A stretch of 64,000 bases of DNA from NCBI RefSeq assembly GCF_051851475.1, contig NZ_JBPUSJ010000002.1:62001-126000 (forward strand), in the 5' to 3' direction. The notes beneath the pieces were generated by a model. It saw only the letters and a list, made by a program, of their open reading frames with translations. It was not told the DNA's origin and did not search any database. The DNA is from Carboxylicivirga taeanensis. Its GTDB lineage: Bacteria; Bacteroidota; Bacteroidia; Bacteroidales; Marinilabiliaceae. Positions 16,668 to 24,755 of this stretch are shown piece by piece (within the stretch, counting starts at the first letter, position 1; the number at the start of each line of letters is the position of its first letter). The translations under genes were made by a program, and so were the position numbers.

Positions 16668-17386
16668 TGGCATTTTATAGTGAGATAGTTGAGGCCTATG
16701 ATGCAATTTTTCCTTTGAATAAAAAGCAGGTGAGTTTTGTTCAGGAGGCACTGGGAGGTGCTTTGGCAGGGAAAACTGTATTGGATATTGGATGTGGCAC
16801 CGGTTCATTGGCCATTGCGCTGGCCCGGCAGGGTGCCAAAGTCAGAGCTTTTGATTACGATGAAGAGATGGTGGCCAAAGCCGAAGAGAAAAGGCCCCAG
16901 GCACTCGATCTTCAGTTTCAGCAAGGCGATATGAGAGCTGTGGGCGATTATTTCCAACCGATGGGCTTTGAGGCGGTGTTGTGTTTTGGCAACACATTGG
17001 TGCACCTGAACGCACTCGAAGAAGTGGAGGCCATGGTGCAGCAATCGGCCCATCGACTAAAAGCTGGTGGGAAGCTCTTGCTGCAACTTGTAAATTACGA
17101 CCGTGTAGTCGGTGAGCGGGTGGTAAGTTTACCAACCATACAAACAGATGATTATGCCTTCGTGCGTAATTATACACATCGCACTGATGGTAAAATTGAT
17201 TTCTCAACTGTGTTAAAAACACCTGGTTCTATTGTTGAAAATACCGTTCCTTTATTGGCGCTTGCGCGTCAGCCGCTGGAAGCCATTCTCAATAAGTACT
17301 TTTCGGAGGTACAATGTTGGGGTGGTTTTGACCGCTCCGAATGGACAGCAACAACTTTTCACCTGGTAGTGGAGGCTAGAAAGTAG
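16667..17386 (+). CDS. Class I SAM-dependent methyltransferase
   Basis: A 239-residue Rossmann-fold enzyme. Motif I is VLDIGCGTGSLAIALA, followed by the acidic loop VRAFDYDEEMV and QGDMRAV, then FEAVLCFGNTLVHL. The start overlaps the previous stop codon, so it is translationally coupled to the glycosyltransferase. The C-terminal half is beta-rich, as in methyltransferases acting on small molecules. The substrate is unknown. Its end overlaps the convergent NUDIX gene by 11 bp. Confidence 0.88.
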   Translation: MAFYSEIVEAYDAIFPLNKKQVSFVQEALGGALAGKTVLDIGCGTGSLAIALARQGAKVRAFDYDEEMVAKAEEKRPQALDLQFQQGDMRAVGDYFQPMGFEAVLCFGNTLVHLNALEEVEAMVQQSAHRLKAGGKLLLQLVNYDRVVGERVVSLPTIQTDDYAFVRNYTHRTDGKIDFSTVLKTPGSIVENTVPLLALARQPLEAILNKYFSEVQCWGGFDRSEWTATTFHLVVEARK

Positions 17387-17825
17387 CCTTCAGCCGTTCA
17401 ACAACCTTTTGGTCAATGGGGAAGGTGAATTGGCTGGGCGATAATTGATTAATTGCAAGCCATCTGAAAGCCTGAGCGCCCTCTTCTTGCGGAATGTTAT
17501 TTGGGGTTCTGGTGGTAGGTATTACCGCTTTATTTGCTAATTCAACGGTGTAGTAAATGCTTAATAGCTGCATCTTATTAAAGAAGCGTGCTTCCTGAAA
17601 GTAGTCGGTGGTGTAAAAGTGCTCTTTTATATGCACTTCCACATTTAATTCTTCTCTAAACTCGCGTTTTAAACACTCAAGTGTTCCTTCTCCATATTCC
17701 AGGCCGCCGCCAGGGAACTTGGTCATGTACATGCCCATGCGGTACTCGTCGGTCACCAGAATTTCGTTCCGATCATTGACTAATAAGCCATACACGCGAA
17801 TATTAAAGCTTGGAGAGGTTGTCAT
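17376..17825 (-). CDS. NUDIX hydrolase
   Basis: A 149-residue protein from the ATG at 17825; an in-frame ATG at 17870 would add 15 hydrophobic residues with no clear role. The Nudix box GGLEYGEGTLECLKREFREE fits Gx5Ex7REUxEE, but the following glycine is replaced by Asn (EELNV). The metal-binding glutamates are kept, so activity on a nucleoside diphosphate derivative is likely. The PGGG run and YGEGTLEC are typical of ADP-ribose/NDP-sugar members, but the substrate is not known. Confidence 0.85.
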   Translation of the reverse strand: MTTSPSFNIRVYGLLVNDRNEILVTDEYRMGMYMTKFPGGGLEYGEGTLECLKREFREELNVEVHIKEHFYTTDYFQEARFFNKMQLLSIYYTVELANKAVIPTTRTPNNIPQEEGAQAFRWLAINQLSPSQFTFPIDQKVVERLKATF

Positions 17826-17837
17826 AGTGAAGAAAAA

Positions 17838-17891
17838 CACCGGGCCATAAAGTTTGTAAACCGCGAGCAAGGATTTGCTTGTGGCCCGGTG
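17838..17891 (-). terminator. Terminator of miaA with nested hairpin
   Basis: CACCGGGCCA (17838-17847) and TGGCCCGGTG (17882-17891) are a perfect 10 bp inverted repeat, with a smaller AGCAA/TTGCT hairpin in the loop. On the minus strand a GTTTTTC tract follows. It begins 3 bp after the miaA stop. Confidence 0.75.
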
Positions 17892-17893
17892 GG

Positions 17894-18802
17894 TTAAACT
17901 GATTCGATTTGTTTATCAACAAATTTAATAATTTCTTCCGTTTGGCTGGGGTGAAACCAGTTTATTTCTTTGTCGCGCCTGAACCACGACAGTTGACGCT
18001 TGGCATAGCGGCGTGAGTTGCGCTTAATCAACTCAATGGCCTTATCGGCATCGTATTCGCCATCCCAGTGGGCAAATATTTCTTTGTAACCAACTGTGTT
18101 GAGCGAATTGCTTTCTTTCAGGTGGTAAAAGGCTTTGGCTTCCTCAAAGAGTCCGTCTTCCACCATTTGATCTACACGCGCATTAATGCGTTCGTAAAGC
18201 TGCTCCCGCTCCATGTCTAAACCTACTTTCAGAATGTTGAACGGGCGCTTCCGGCTCGAGTTGGTTCGCAAAGAGCTATAGGGTTGTCCCGTCATGAGGC
18301 ACACTTCAAGTGCATGCATCACGCGTTTATGGTTCTTTAAGTCAACCTGATTATAGAATTCCGGATCGAGCATTTTCAATTGACCACGTACCGCTTCCAG
18401 TCCATCATTATTGTATAGGTCCATCACCTCCTGTCGTAATTCCGGGTCAATGGTTGGCAGTTCGTCAATGCCTTTGCACACGGCATCCACATACATCATT
18501 GAACCGCCTGTCATCATTACTTGTTGGTGTGTTTCAAAAAGTTTTTCGAGGAGCTTTAATACATCCTGTTCAAACTGGTAGGCGTTGTAATAGTCATGAA
18601 CCGAATGAGTGCCAACCATATGGTGTTTCACGCGCTTAAGCTGCTCCTCAGTGGGAGCAGCAGTTCCTATTTTCAATTCTTTAAAAAGCTGTCGGCTGTC
18701 TGACGAAATGATTTCAGTCTGTAAATGCTCGGCCAGTTGCAGGCATAATTCAGTTTTGCCAATGCCGGTGGGGCCAATTAGTACTATCAGTGTATTAGTC
18801 AT
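17894..18802 (-). CDS. miaA: tRNA dimethylallyltransferase
   Basis: A 302-residue protein. It has the P-loop LIGPTGIGKTELC, the DSRQLFKELKIGTAAP segment, HHMVGTHSVHDYYNAYQFE, the MTGGSMMYVDAVCKG motif and KRNSRRYAKRQLSWFRRD near the C-terminus, all diagnostic of MiaA. The enzyme adds a dimethylallyl group to A37 of tRNAs that read codons starting with U. It lies 6 bp downstream of the pRiA4b ORF-3-like gene and is probably co-transcribed with it. Confidence 0.96.
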   Translation of the reverse strand: MTNTLIVLIGPTGIGKTELCLQLAEHLQTEIISSDSRQLFKELKIGTAAPTEEQLKRVKHHMVGTHSVHDYYNAYQFEQDVLKLLEKLFETHQQVMMTGGSMMYVDAVCKGIDELPTIDPELRQEVMDLYNNDGLEAVRGQLKMLDPEFYNQVDLKNHKRVMHALEVCLMTGQPYSSLRTNSSRKRPFNILKVGLDMEREQLYERINARVDQMVEDGLFEEAKAFYHLKESNSLNTVGYKEIFAHWDGEYDADKAIELIKRNSRRYAKRQLSWFRRDKEINWFHPSQTEEIIKFVDKQIESV

Positions 18803-18808
18803 TGTGTG

Positions 18809-19357
18809 CTAGTATTGGTCAGCCAGGTCATCCAGGTTTAAATCGTCATCGAAATGGTCTAAATCGTTAAATTTCATGGAGTCGAGCGTGCCGTCAAACT
18901 CATCATCAAATTGGTCTAGATCTGGCTTTGTGGTCTCTTCTGTGAAATCACCTATCATAATTTGCTGAGGTGTTTCGCCCTCATTGCGGTAGCAGTTAGG
19001 CTTATCCAGACTGCCCTTTTTTATTTCTATTACCTCGATAAAAAATGCTCTTTCGGAGAAAAAATCAAACACATAAAGCAGGCGTTGTCCTTCTTCAAAT
19101 AGAAAATCGGAAATCAGGGTGTTGTGCATTACTTTTATTTCGGATGAATGTCCTTCTGACATGTCCAGTAAAGTAATTTCAGATTCCTTGTTCCACCCAC
19201 TATCGGTGGTGAAAAATGAAGCCATCTGTGAGGCATCGTAGTTAAGTGTATCCTGTATGCAAGCGTGCAGATCCGCAAAGCTTAGCGTATCGTCTATTGC
19301 TATTTCTTTCACGAAATTATCGACCTCATTCGATAATATCCTCAGGTAAATAATCAT
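18809..19357 (-). CDS. pRiA4b ORF-3-like protein with acidic tail
   Basis: A 182-residue protein. Residues 1-130 match the layout of plasmid pRiA4b ORF-3-like proteins: RILSNEVDNFVKEIAIDDTLSFADLHACIQDTL, then SFFTTDSGWNKESEITLLDM and LLYVFDFFSERAFFIEVIEI. The last 45 residues are very acidic (FDDEFDGTLDSMKFNDLDHFDDD). Despite the family name it carries no sign of being mobile. Its function is unknown; close members commonly occur beside miaA in this phylum, as far as I know. Confidence 0.8.
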   Translation of the reverse strand: MIIYLRILSNEVDNFVKEIAIDDTLSFADLHACIQDTLNYDASQMASFFTTDSGWNKESEITLLDMSEGHSSEIKVMHNTLISDFLFEEGQRLLYVFDFFSERAFFIEVIEIKKGSLDKPNCYRNEGETPQQIMIGDFTEETTKPDLDQFDDEFDGTLDSMKFNDLDHFDDDLNLDDLADQY

Positions 19358-19498
19358 TACGTTGTTTTTTGGTTGTTGGAGTCAGATCTTCAAAAGTATG
19401 AAAAATAACGTTTAGCTGATATATTTTGTTTGTCAAAAGGGTAAACATTGCCCTTGTAAGAATTGTTACTAACACAAATTAAAACGATTCGAAATATT

Positions 19499-19978
19499 AT
19501 GAAACAAATGGTTTATTTACTTGTAGGATTGGTCGTTGGTGCAATTGTAACGCTTTTTGTGATAAAAAATATGGCGCCTAAGATGATGCTCGTTGAGAGC
19601 AAAAGTCAGTTTAGTTTTGAAGAAACGCTTGAACGTTTGCAGCAGGCGGTTGATGAGAAAGGATGGAAAACGCCTTATGTTCATGATCTGCAGGCTACAA
19701 TGGCCAAGTTTAACTATGATGTTAAGAAAGTGAAGGTGATGGAAGTGTGCAAGCCAGATGTGGCGCAAATGATACTCACCAAAGATGACGAGCGTATTGC
19801 CTCTTCGCTGATGCCTTGCCGCATATCTGTCTATGAAAAAAGTGACGGTCAGGTATATATATCGCGCTTGAACAGTGTTAAAATGGGTGGCCTGATGGGC
19901 GGTGTTATTAAGCGGGCCATGGATATAGCCGGTAATGAAAGTGAGGAAATTATTCTCGAGGCCGTTGGGCAGAACTAA
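19499..19978 (+). CDS. DUF302 family protein with N-terminal membrane anchor
   Basis: A 159-residue protein from the ATG at 19499 (a GTG/other start further up would add 12 residues). Residues 1-21 form a hydrophobic signal anchor (MVYLLVGLVVGAIVTLFVI). The rest matches DUF302: FSFEETLERLQQAVDEKGWKT near the start, the KVMEVCKPDVAQMIL segment with a single Cys, and MPCRISVYEKSDGQVYISRLN. DUF302 has a known fold but no settled function. It lies 32 bp before a cytochrome c lipoprotein gene and could be in one operon with it. Confidence 0.85.
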   Translation: MKQMVYLLVGLVVGAIVTLFVIKNMAPKMMLVESKSQFSFEETLERLQQAVDEKGWKTPYVHDLQATMAKFNYDVKKVKVMEVCKPDVAQMILTKDDERIASSLMPCRISVYEKSDGQVYISRLNSVKMGGLMGGVIKRAMDIAGNESEEIILEAVGQN

Positions 19979-20010
19979 TTAAAAATCAACCTAAAATAAT
20001 CGAATAGCTT

Positions 20011-20439
20011 ATGCAGAAGGTAATCATTTTGGCTTTTGCCGTGTTTCTTATGGCCTGTAATTCGTCAAACGGAAAAAAAGAGAGTGGCGTGCAGGTTTCT
20101 AAATCCGAACAGTTAAAAACAGACACACATCCGGGAGAGATTCAGTATAAAAGACACTGTTTATCGTGTCACCAGAAAAATGCGGGTGGAATACCTGGTA
20201 TGTATCCGCCTTTGGCCAAAAATAAAGTGGTTTCAGGGGATAAGGAACCCTTAATTAATATTGTGTTGCACGGTATGAGTGGTGAGATAGAAGTGAATGG
20301 AGTGACATATAACGGGGTGATGGCGAGTTATAAAAACCTGTCGGATGAAGATATCGCGGATATATTGAATTACTTACGTTCGGGCTTTGGCAATTCAGGA
20401 GAGGCAATTACTCCGGCTGAGGTTAAGAGTTTGCGATAG
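20011..20439 (+). CDS. Class I cytochrome c, lipoprotein
   Basis: A 142-residue protein. The first 16 residues are a lipoprotein signal (FAVFLMAC, lipid on Cys16). The heme site is CLSCH (Cys50, Cys53, His54) and the likely axial Met is Met104 in GVMASY, followed by DEDIADILNYLR, the usual C-terminal helix. It is a single-heme electron carrier anchored at the periplasmic face of a membrane. The partner cannot be told from the neighbours. Confidence 0.93.
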   Translation: MQKVIILAFAVFLMACNSSNGKKESGVQVSKSEQLKTDTHPGEIQYKRHCLSCHQKNAGGIPGMYPPLAKNKVVSGDKEPLINIVLHGMSGEIEVNGVTYNGVMASYKNLSDEDIADILNYLRSGFGNSGEAITPAEVKSLR

Positions 20440-20496
20440 TTCGGCTTGATAGGATTTTAACTATTTTTACAAGCCTAAAAGCAAACAAACCATAAA

Positions 20497-21732
20497 ATGA
20501 GTGATAACAAAAAGGGGTTTATAACCCGTTCATTGCATACTAGTTTTCCCAAGCCGGATGCTTACAATGCATTGCATATGCCGGTGTACGATGGCGTGGC
20601 TTATGAATTTGAGAGTGCTGAAGAGATTGCAGACACATTTGCAGGTAAAAAATTTGCACATGCCTATTCTCGTACTTCCAATCCAACCGTTGAGTATTTT
20701 GAGCGTAAGATGCAGGCTGTGACTGATGCACGTTCGGTCATCGCCTTGTCATCGGGTATGGCCGCCATATCGAATGTGCTCATAAGCTTGGTGGAAAGAG
20801 GAGGTAATGTAGTTGCTTCCAATCAGCTGTTTGGTCATTCCTATGCCTTGTTGAAGCAAACGCTGCCCGCTTTAGGGATTGAAGTGCGTTTTGTTGAAAT
20901 GACCAATATGGAGGCGGTTCAAAAAGCAACAGATGAACAAACACGGGTATACTTCTTTGAGACCATTACGAATCCCCAGCTCGAAATTGTTGACTTGTCA
21001 CAATTAAGTTCGCTAGCCAAAGCTAATGGGGTTGCTGTGGTTTGTGACAGCACCATTACGCCACCTTATGTTTTTCGCTCAAATGAGTTTGGAGTGGATG
21101 TGGAGGTAATGTCCACCACGAAATTTATTTCTGGTGGAGCCGCTGCTTTTGGTGGGGTGGTAATTGATAATGGTACTTTCGATTATGCGAGTTTACCAGC
21201 CTTGAAAACATGGGCCAATCAATTTGGGCAAGGAGCTCTGGTGGCGCGCATTCGTAAAGAAGTATTCAGGCATCTGGGAGGTGCTATGACTGCTCATACG
21301 GCTCATTTTATGAATATGGGCCTCGACATTATGCCCTTACGTGTGGATCGCTGTGTGGAAAATTGCCTGCAGCTGGCAGCCTTTTTTGAGGCCCACAAAC
21401 GCATAGTGGCCTGCAATTATCCGGGTGTGGAAGGCACTAAAGGATATGAGTTGGCGCAACTGCAGTTTTCGGGTAAGCCCGGTGCTGTCATGACTTTCGA
21501 TCTGGAGTCCAAAGAGGCCTGTTATCAGTTGTATAATCGTCTGAAGGTAATGCGGCGAGCAACTAATTTAAATGACAATAAAACGCTCATTATCCATCCC
21601 GAATCAACTATTTACGCTGAGTTTTCGGAGCAAGAAAAGCGTGAGATGGATGTGCGGCCAACCATGATGCGTTTGTCGGTTGGGATAGAAGATATCGAGG
21701 ATTTGATAGGAGATTTTACCCAGGCTTTGTAA
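20497..21732 (+). CDS. Cys/Met trans-sulfuration enzyme, MetY-like (O-acetylhomoserine type)
   Basis: A 411-residue PLP enzyme of the Cys/Met metabolism family. The cofactor Lys is Lys209 in MSTTKFISGG. YSRTSNPTVEYFERKMQ and VIALSSGMAAISN match the N-terminal and PLP-phosphate regions, and YFFETITNPQLEIVDL the conserved central strand. The length and FISGGAAAFGG segment fit O-acetylhomoserine sulfhydrylase better than MetB or MetC, but methionine gamma-lyase cannot be excluded. It sits near the cysteine and sulfite reductase genes, which supports a role in sulfide assimilation. Confidence 0.85.
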   Translation: MSDNKKGFITRSLHTSFPKPDAYNALHMPVYDGVAYEFESAEEIADTFAGKKFAHAYSRTSNPTVEYFERKMQAVTDARSVIALSSGMAAISNVLISLVERGGNVVASNQLFGHSYALLKQTLPALGIEVRFVEMTNMEAVQKATDEQTRVYFFETITNPQLEIVDLSQLSSLAKANGVAVVCDSTITPPYVFRSNEFGVDVEVMSTTKFISGGAAAFGGVVIDNGTFDYASLPALKTWANQFGQGALVARIRKEVFRHLGGAMTAHTAHFMNMGLDIMPLRVDRCVENCLQLAAFFEAHKRIVACNYPGVEGTKGYELAQLQFSGKPGAVMTFDLESKEACYQLYNRLKVMRRATNLNDNKTLIIHPESTIYAEFSEQEKREMDVRPTMMRLSVGIEDIEDLIGDFTQAL

Positions 21733-21741
21733 TTTTACAGG

Positions 21742-22908
21742 ATGTGTAAATTCGGACCATTAGCAGTTGTAATGCTGCTTGTATTTAGCGGAGGCATTAG
21801 GGCCCAAGAGGAGGTAAAAAGTGATTCGTCCAGTCAAACATTGGTTGAACAGGCGGCTGTATTGGTTGAGGAGGTAATCGATATGGTGACGATTGAGCGG
21901 GGACGCAATACTTTTTCGTTCTACCCGATGGCAGGTTATTCACCGCGAACCGGTTTTGAACTGGGACTGATGCCGGTATGGCGCATCCGACCGAAACAGT
22001 CCGCAGCCAGTCCCTATTACCGACCGTCAACAATAGCGCCCTCTATTAAGGTGTCTACAAAGGGCATGTACGATTTGGAGTTGGATGCAATGATTTTTAC
22101 TTCAAGCCGATGGATGTTTATTTCTAAGTTTCAGTACCTTTTCTTACCGGATGAATTTTATGGTATAGGTAACTATACCAAGGAGCCACCTTACTCAACA
22201 TACGATATTAACCGCTTTGCCTTTAATACGGATATTCTGAAGGGGATTAGCGAAAGCCTGTTTTTAGGCCTTCGCCTGGATGTAAACTATGACCGCTACT
22301 CTAATTATAAGGGCGAGCTTTTGAATCCCTCTGTTCTTGGTTACGAAGGAGGATGGGCCAACGGTATCGGACCGGGAATGGCCCTTGATAATCGTGATGA
22401 TCAATTGTATCCCACAAAAGGCTGGTTTATAATTTTTTCGGGCACTGCTTATAATGATTTTACCGGCAGTGATTACCGGTTTGTGGCTGCTAATCTGGAT
22501 GTTCGAAAATTTTGTTCATTCAATAGTGATAAATCCATTCTGGCGTTGCAGGCGGTTATGAATTCAACCTTTGGTGATGTGCCTTTCTATAAACTTTCAT
22601 CTATTGGTGGAAAACGCATGCTGCGTGGAATTGCCCACCCTTATCGCTATTTGGATCAACACTCCTGGTTTGCACAGGCCGAATGGCGACAGCATATTTG
22701 GTGGCGTCTTGGTGGCGTGCTTTTTAGTGGGGTTGGTAAAGTTTCTCCTGAGTTCCTGCAGCGTCCATTCGCCGATTTGCACCTTGTTGGTGGCGCAGGC
22801 CTGCGTTTTAGAGTATTGCCCAAGGAGGGCCTGAACTTTAGAATGGACTTTGGAGTGACCAATAGAGGCGATAATGGCGTATACTTCACCATTAGGGAAG
22901 CGTTCTAA
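21742..22908 (+). CDS. Omp85/BamA-type outer-membrane barrel without POTRA domains
   Basis: A 388-residue protein with signal peptide (1-21, GGIRA-QE). The C-terminal region shows the surface antigen pattern: ALDNRDDQLYPTKGWFIIFS, ALQAVMNSTFGDVPFYKLSSIGGKRMLRGI (a VRGY-like loop motif, here MLRGI) and a final strand ending in GVYFTIREAF. There is no room for POTRA repeats between signal peptide and barrel. The gene begins 9 bp after the MetY-like stop, so they are probably co-transcribed. What it secretes or imports is unknown. Confidence 0.85.
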   Translation: MCKFGPLAVVMLLVFSGGIRAQEEVKSDSSSQTLVEQAAVLVEEVIDMVTIERGRNTFSFYPMAGYSPRTGFELGLMPVWRIRPKQSAASPYYRPSTIAPSIKVSTKGMYDLELDAMIFTSSRWMFISKFQYLFLPDEFYGIGNYTKEPPYSTYDINRFAFNTDILKGISESLFLGLRLDVNYDRYSNYKGELLNPSVLGYEGGWANGIGPGMALDNRDDQLYPTKGWFIIFSGTAYNDFTGSDYRFVAANLDVRKFCSFNSDKSILALQAVMNSTFGDVPFYKLSSIGGKRMLRGIAHPYRYLDQHSWFAQAEWRQHIWWRLGGVLFSGVGKVSPEFLQRPFADLHLVGGAGLRFRVLPKEGLNFRMDFGVTNRGDNGVYFTIREAF

Positions 22909-22934
22909 AACTGATTCTTCATACCTCTCTCAAT

Positions 22935-22949
22935 ACCTATTATTTAGGT
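22935..22949. promoter_or_regulatory. Candidate operator palindrome upstream of the Rrf2 gene
   Basis: ACCTA-TTATT-TAGGT is a perfect 5 bp palindrome. A second CCTA...TAGG pair with a 9 bp gap is at 23021-23037. Both lie in the 208 bp gap before the Rrf2 regulator. Self-regulation at these sites is only a guess. Confidence 0.3.
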
Positions 22950-23116
22950 AGGAATACAGGAAACTCATACTGTTTTTTTTATTTGTGTAACTCTCACATT
23001 ATCAAACGCTAATATCATACCCTACAAAACAAATAGGATAAAAAAGTATTTTATTTTTTGGACTTGCTAATAATCTGATTGATATTTGCTAACAGAAAAA
23101 AGTAAAATAGTAGGAT

Positions 23117-23539
23117 ATGTTTCCAAAGAAAGTACATTATGGCTTACGCTTTTTATTAACCTTGTCGGGTTTAGCAGAGGGAACTCACCTTGGAGTAGCC
23201 GAAATTGCTGAACGGGAACAGTTATCGGTAAAATTTTTGGAGGCTATTGCTGTGACCTTGCGTAAGGAGGGAATTGTGGATGTGCGGCGAGGTGCCGGAG
23301 GCGGCTACAGTTTGTCACGCCCTTTAAAAGAGATAACACTTTACCAGATTGTATTGGCTCTGGATGAAAAGCTGGAAAAAGAAATCTCAACAGAGGGGGA
23401 GCATAATACTGAAAAAGCAGTTGGGCGATTTCTGTTAAGCGTACGAAACGATTATGGGCGCTTGCTTCGAAAAGTTACTTTGGAGAAACTGAAGAACTAC
23501 TATGCCGAAGAAAATGAAAGAATAATGTATTATATATAA
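23117..23539 (+). CDS. Rrf2 family transcriptional regulator, likely CymR-like
   Basis: A 140-residue protein with a winged HTH: YGLRFLLTLSGLAEGTHLGVAEIAEREQLSVKFLEAIAVTLRKEGIVDVRRGAGGGYSLSRP in outline, with the GAGGGYSL wing typical of Rrf2. There is no cysteine anywhere, so it cannot bind an iron-sulfur cluster like IscR or NsrR. It lies 21 bp before cysK. In Bacillus and Staphylococcus the cluster-free Rrf2 protein CymR binds CysK and represses cysteine genes; a similar role here is an inference from position. Confidence 0.88.
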   Translation: MFPKKVHYGLRFLLTLSGLAEGTHLGVAEIAEREQLSVKFLEAIAVTLRKEGIVDVRRGAGGGYSLSRPLKEITLYQIVLALDEKLEKEISTEGEHNTEKAVGRFLLSVRNDYGRLLRKVTLEKLKNYYAEENERIMYYI

Positions 23540-23560
23540 CAATATTAAACCGTAGAAACC

Positions 23561-24484
23561 ATGAGTAAAATAGCGCAGAGTATTACCGAATTAATAGGAA
23601 AAACACCCTTAGTAAAAGTGAACAGGTTGGCCAATGGTGCAGGCGCCGAAGTTGTAGCTAAATTGGAGTTTTTTAATCCAGCCAGTTCTGTAAAAGATCG
23701 TATCGCTTATGCCATGATTGCGGATGCTGAGCAAAAAGGCTTACTGGATCAAGATACCGTGATTGTGGAGCCCACCAGCGGGAATACAGGAGTTGGTTTA
23801 GCTTTTGTGGCAGCGGTTAAAGGCTATCGCTTGATTTTAACCATGCCTGAAAGCATGAGCATTGAGCGTCGCAAGCTACTGATTAAGTTCGGTGCCGAGT
23901 TAGTGCTGACTCCAGCCGAAAAAGGCATGAAGGGGGCCATTGAGAGGGCTGATGAAATAGCTGCGGAACTGCCTAAAGCTTTCATTCCTCAGCAGTTTAA
24001 TAATCCTGCCAATCCGGCTATTCACAGATGCACAACAGCCGAAGAAATTTGGGAAGACACGGATGGTAAAGTAGATATTTTTGTAGCGGGTATTGGTACC
24101 GGAGGAACCATAACAGGCGTGGGTGAGATTCTTAAGGAGCGTAATCCCAATGTGAAAATTGTGGCTGTAGAGCCGGAAGCTTCACCAATCTTGTCAGGCG
24201 GTCAGCCTGGTCCACATAAAATTCAGGGCATTGGTGCCGGTTTTGTGCCAAATGTGTTAAACACCGATGTGTTTGATGAGGTGGTGAAGGTAAGCAATGA
24301 AGATGCCATTGAAACAGCTCACAAAGCCGCCAAGAAAGAAGGTATCCTTTGTGGTTATTCCTCTGGAGCTGCGCTGTTTGCTGCCATTTCCGTGGCACAA
24401 CGTCCTGAAAATGCCGGTAAGCGCATCGTGGTGGTATTGCCAGATACCGGAGAGCGCTACCTGAGCAGCTTCAACATCGACTAA
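23561..24484 (+). CDS. cysK: Cysteine synthase A (O-acetylserine sulfhydrylase)
   Basis: A 307-residue PLP enzyme. Lys45 in PASSVKDRIAY is the cofactor lysine; VEPTSGNTGVGLAFVAA is the substrate-binding loop, GIGTGGTITGVG the phosphate-binding loop, and CGYSSGAA the end of the active site. It joins sulfide to O-acetylserine to make cysteine. It probably forms an operon with the preceding Rrf2 regulator (21 bp gap), which suggests control by cysteine supply. Confidence 0.96.
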   Translation: MSKIAQSITELIGKTPLVKVNRLANGAGAEVVAKLEFFNPASSVKDRIAYAMIADAEQKGLLDQDTVIVEPTSGNTGVGLAFVAAVKGYRLILTMPESMSIERRKLLIKFGAELVLTPAEKGMKGAIERADEIAAELPKAFIPQQFNNPANPAIHRCTTAEEIWEDTDGKVDIFVAGIGTGGTITGVGEILKERNPNVKIVAVEPEASPILSGGQPGPHKIQGIGAGFVPNVLNTDVFDEVVKVSNEDAIETAHKAAKKEGILCGYSSGAALFAAISVAQRPENAGKRIVVVLPDTGERYLSSFNID

Positions 24485-24755
24485 AAAAACTTCAGAATAA
24501 CTTGAAATATTAAATGGATGTAAACCGTATGGTGGTATTTTACCACCGTACGGACTAGCATCTAACACCCCAAATTTTCAGAGCGATGCCACAGCATAGA
24601 TGTAAATATTGCAGCTCATCATACCGAATGCCCGGCCGGGCATAATATCATTCTTAAGGCCGGAATAATCTTTCGGTTGATTCATAATTAGATAGTGTTT
24701 TTATAGGCGGCTTTTTGCTGCAATTGGTTGTATTACAAGATAAATACGATTTAGG
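24485..24755 (+). other. Structured gap before the sulfite reductase operon
   Basis: A 271 bp gene-free stretch. 24525-24553 holds a long hairpin (CCGTATGGTGGTA paired with TACCACCGTACGG, one G-T pair, 3 nt loop) without a T tract. Near 24630-24665 there is ATGCCCGGCCGGGCAT, self-complementary, followed about 20 bp later by GGCCGG. No known riboswitch core was recognised. It may be a leader of cysJ or a cysK terminator region. Confidence 0.45.

Noticed and set aside
18809..19357. Mobile element suggested by the pRiA4b ORF-3 family name
   Set aside because: No transposase, terminal repeats or composition change are seen; it is a chromosomal gene beside miaA.
24485..24755. SAM, cobalamin or other known riboswitch before cysJ
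   Set aside because: I looked for the usual conserved cores and found none; only unassigned hairpins remain.
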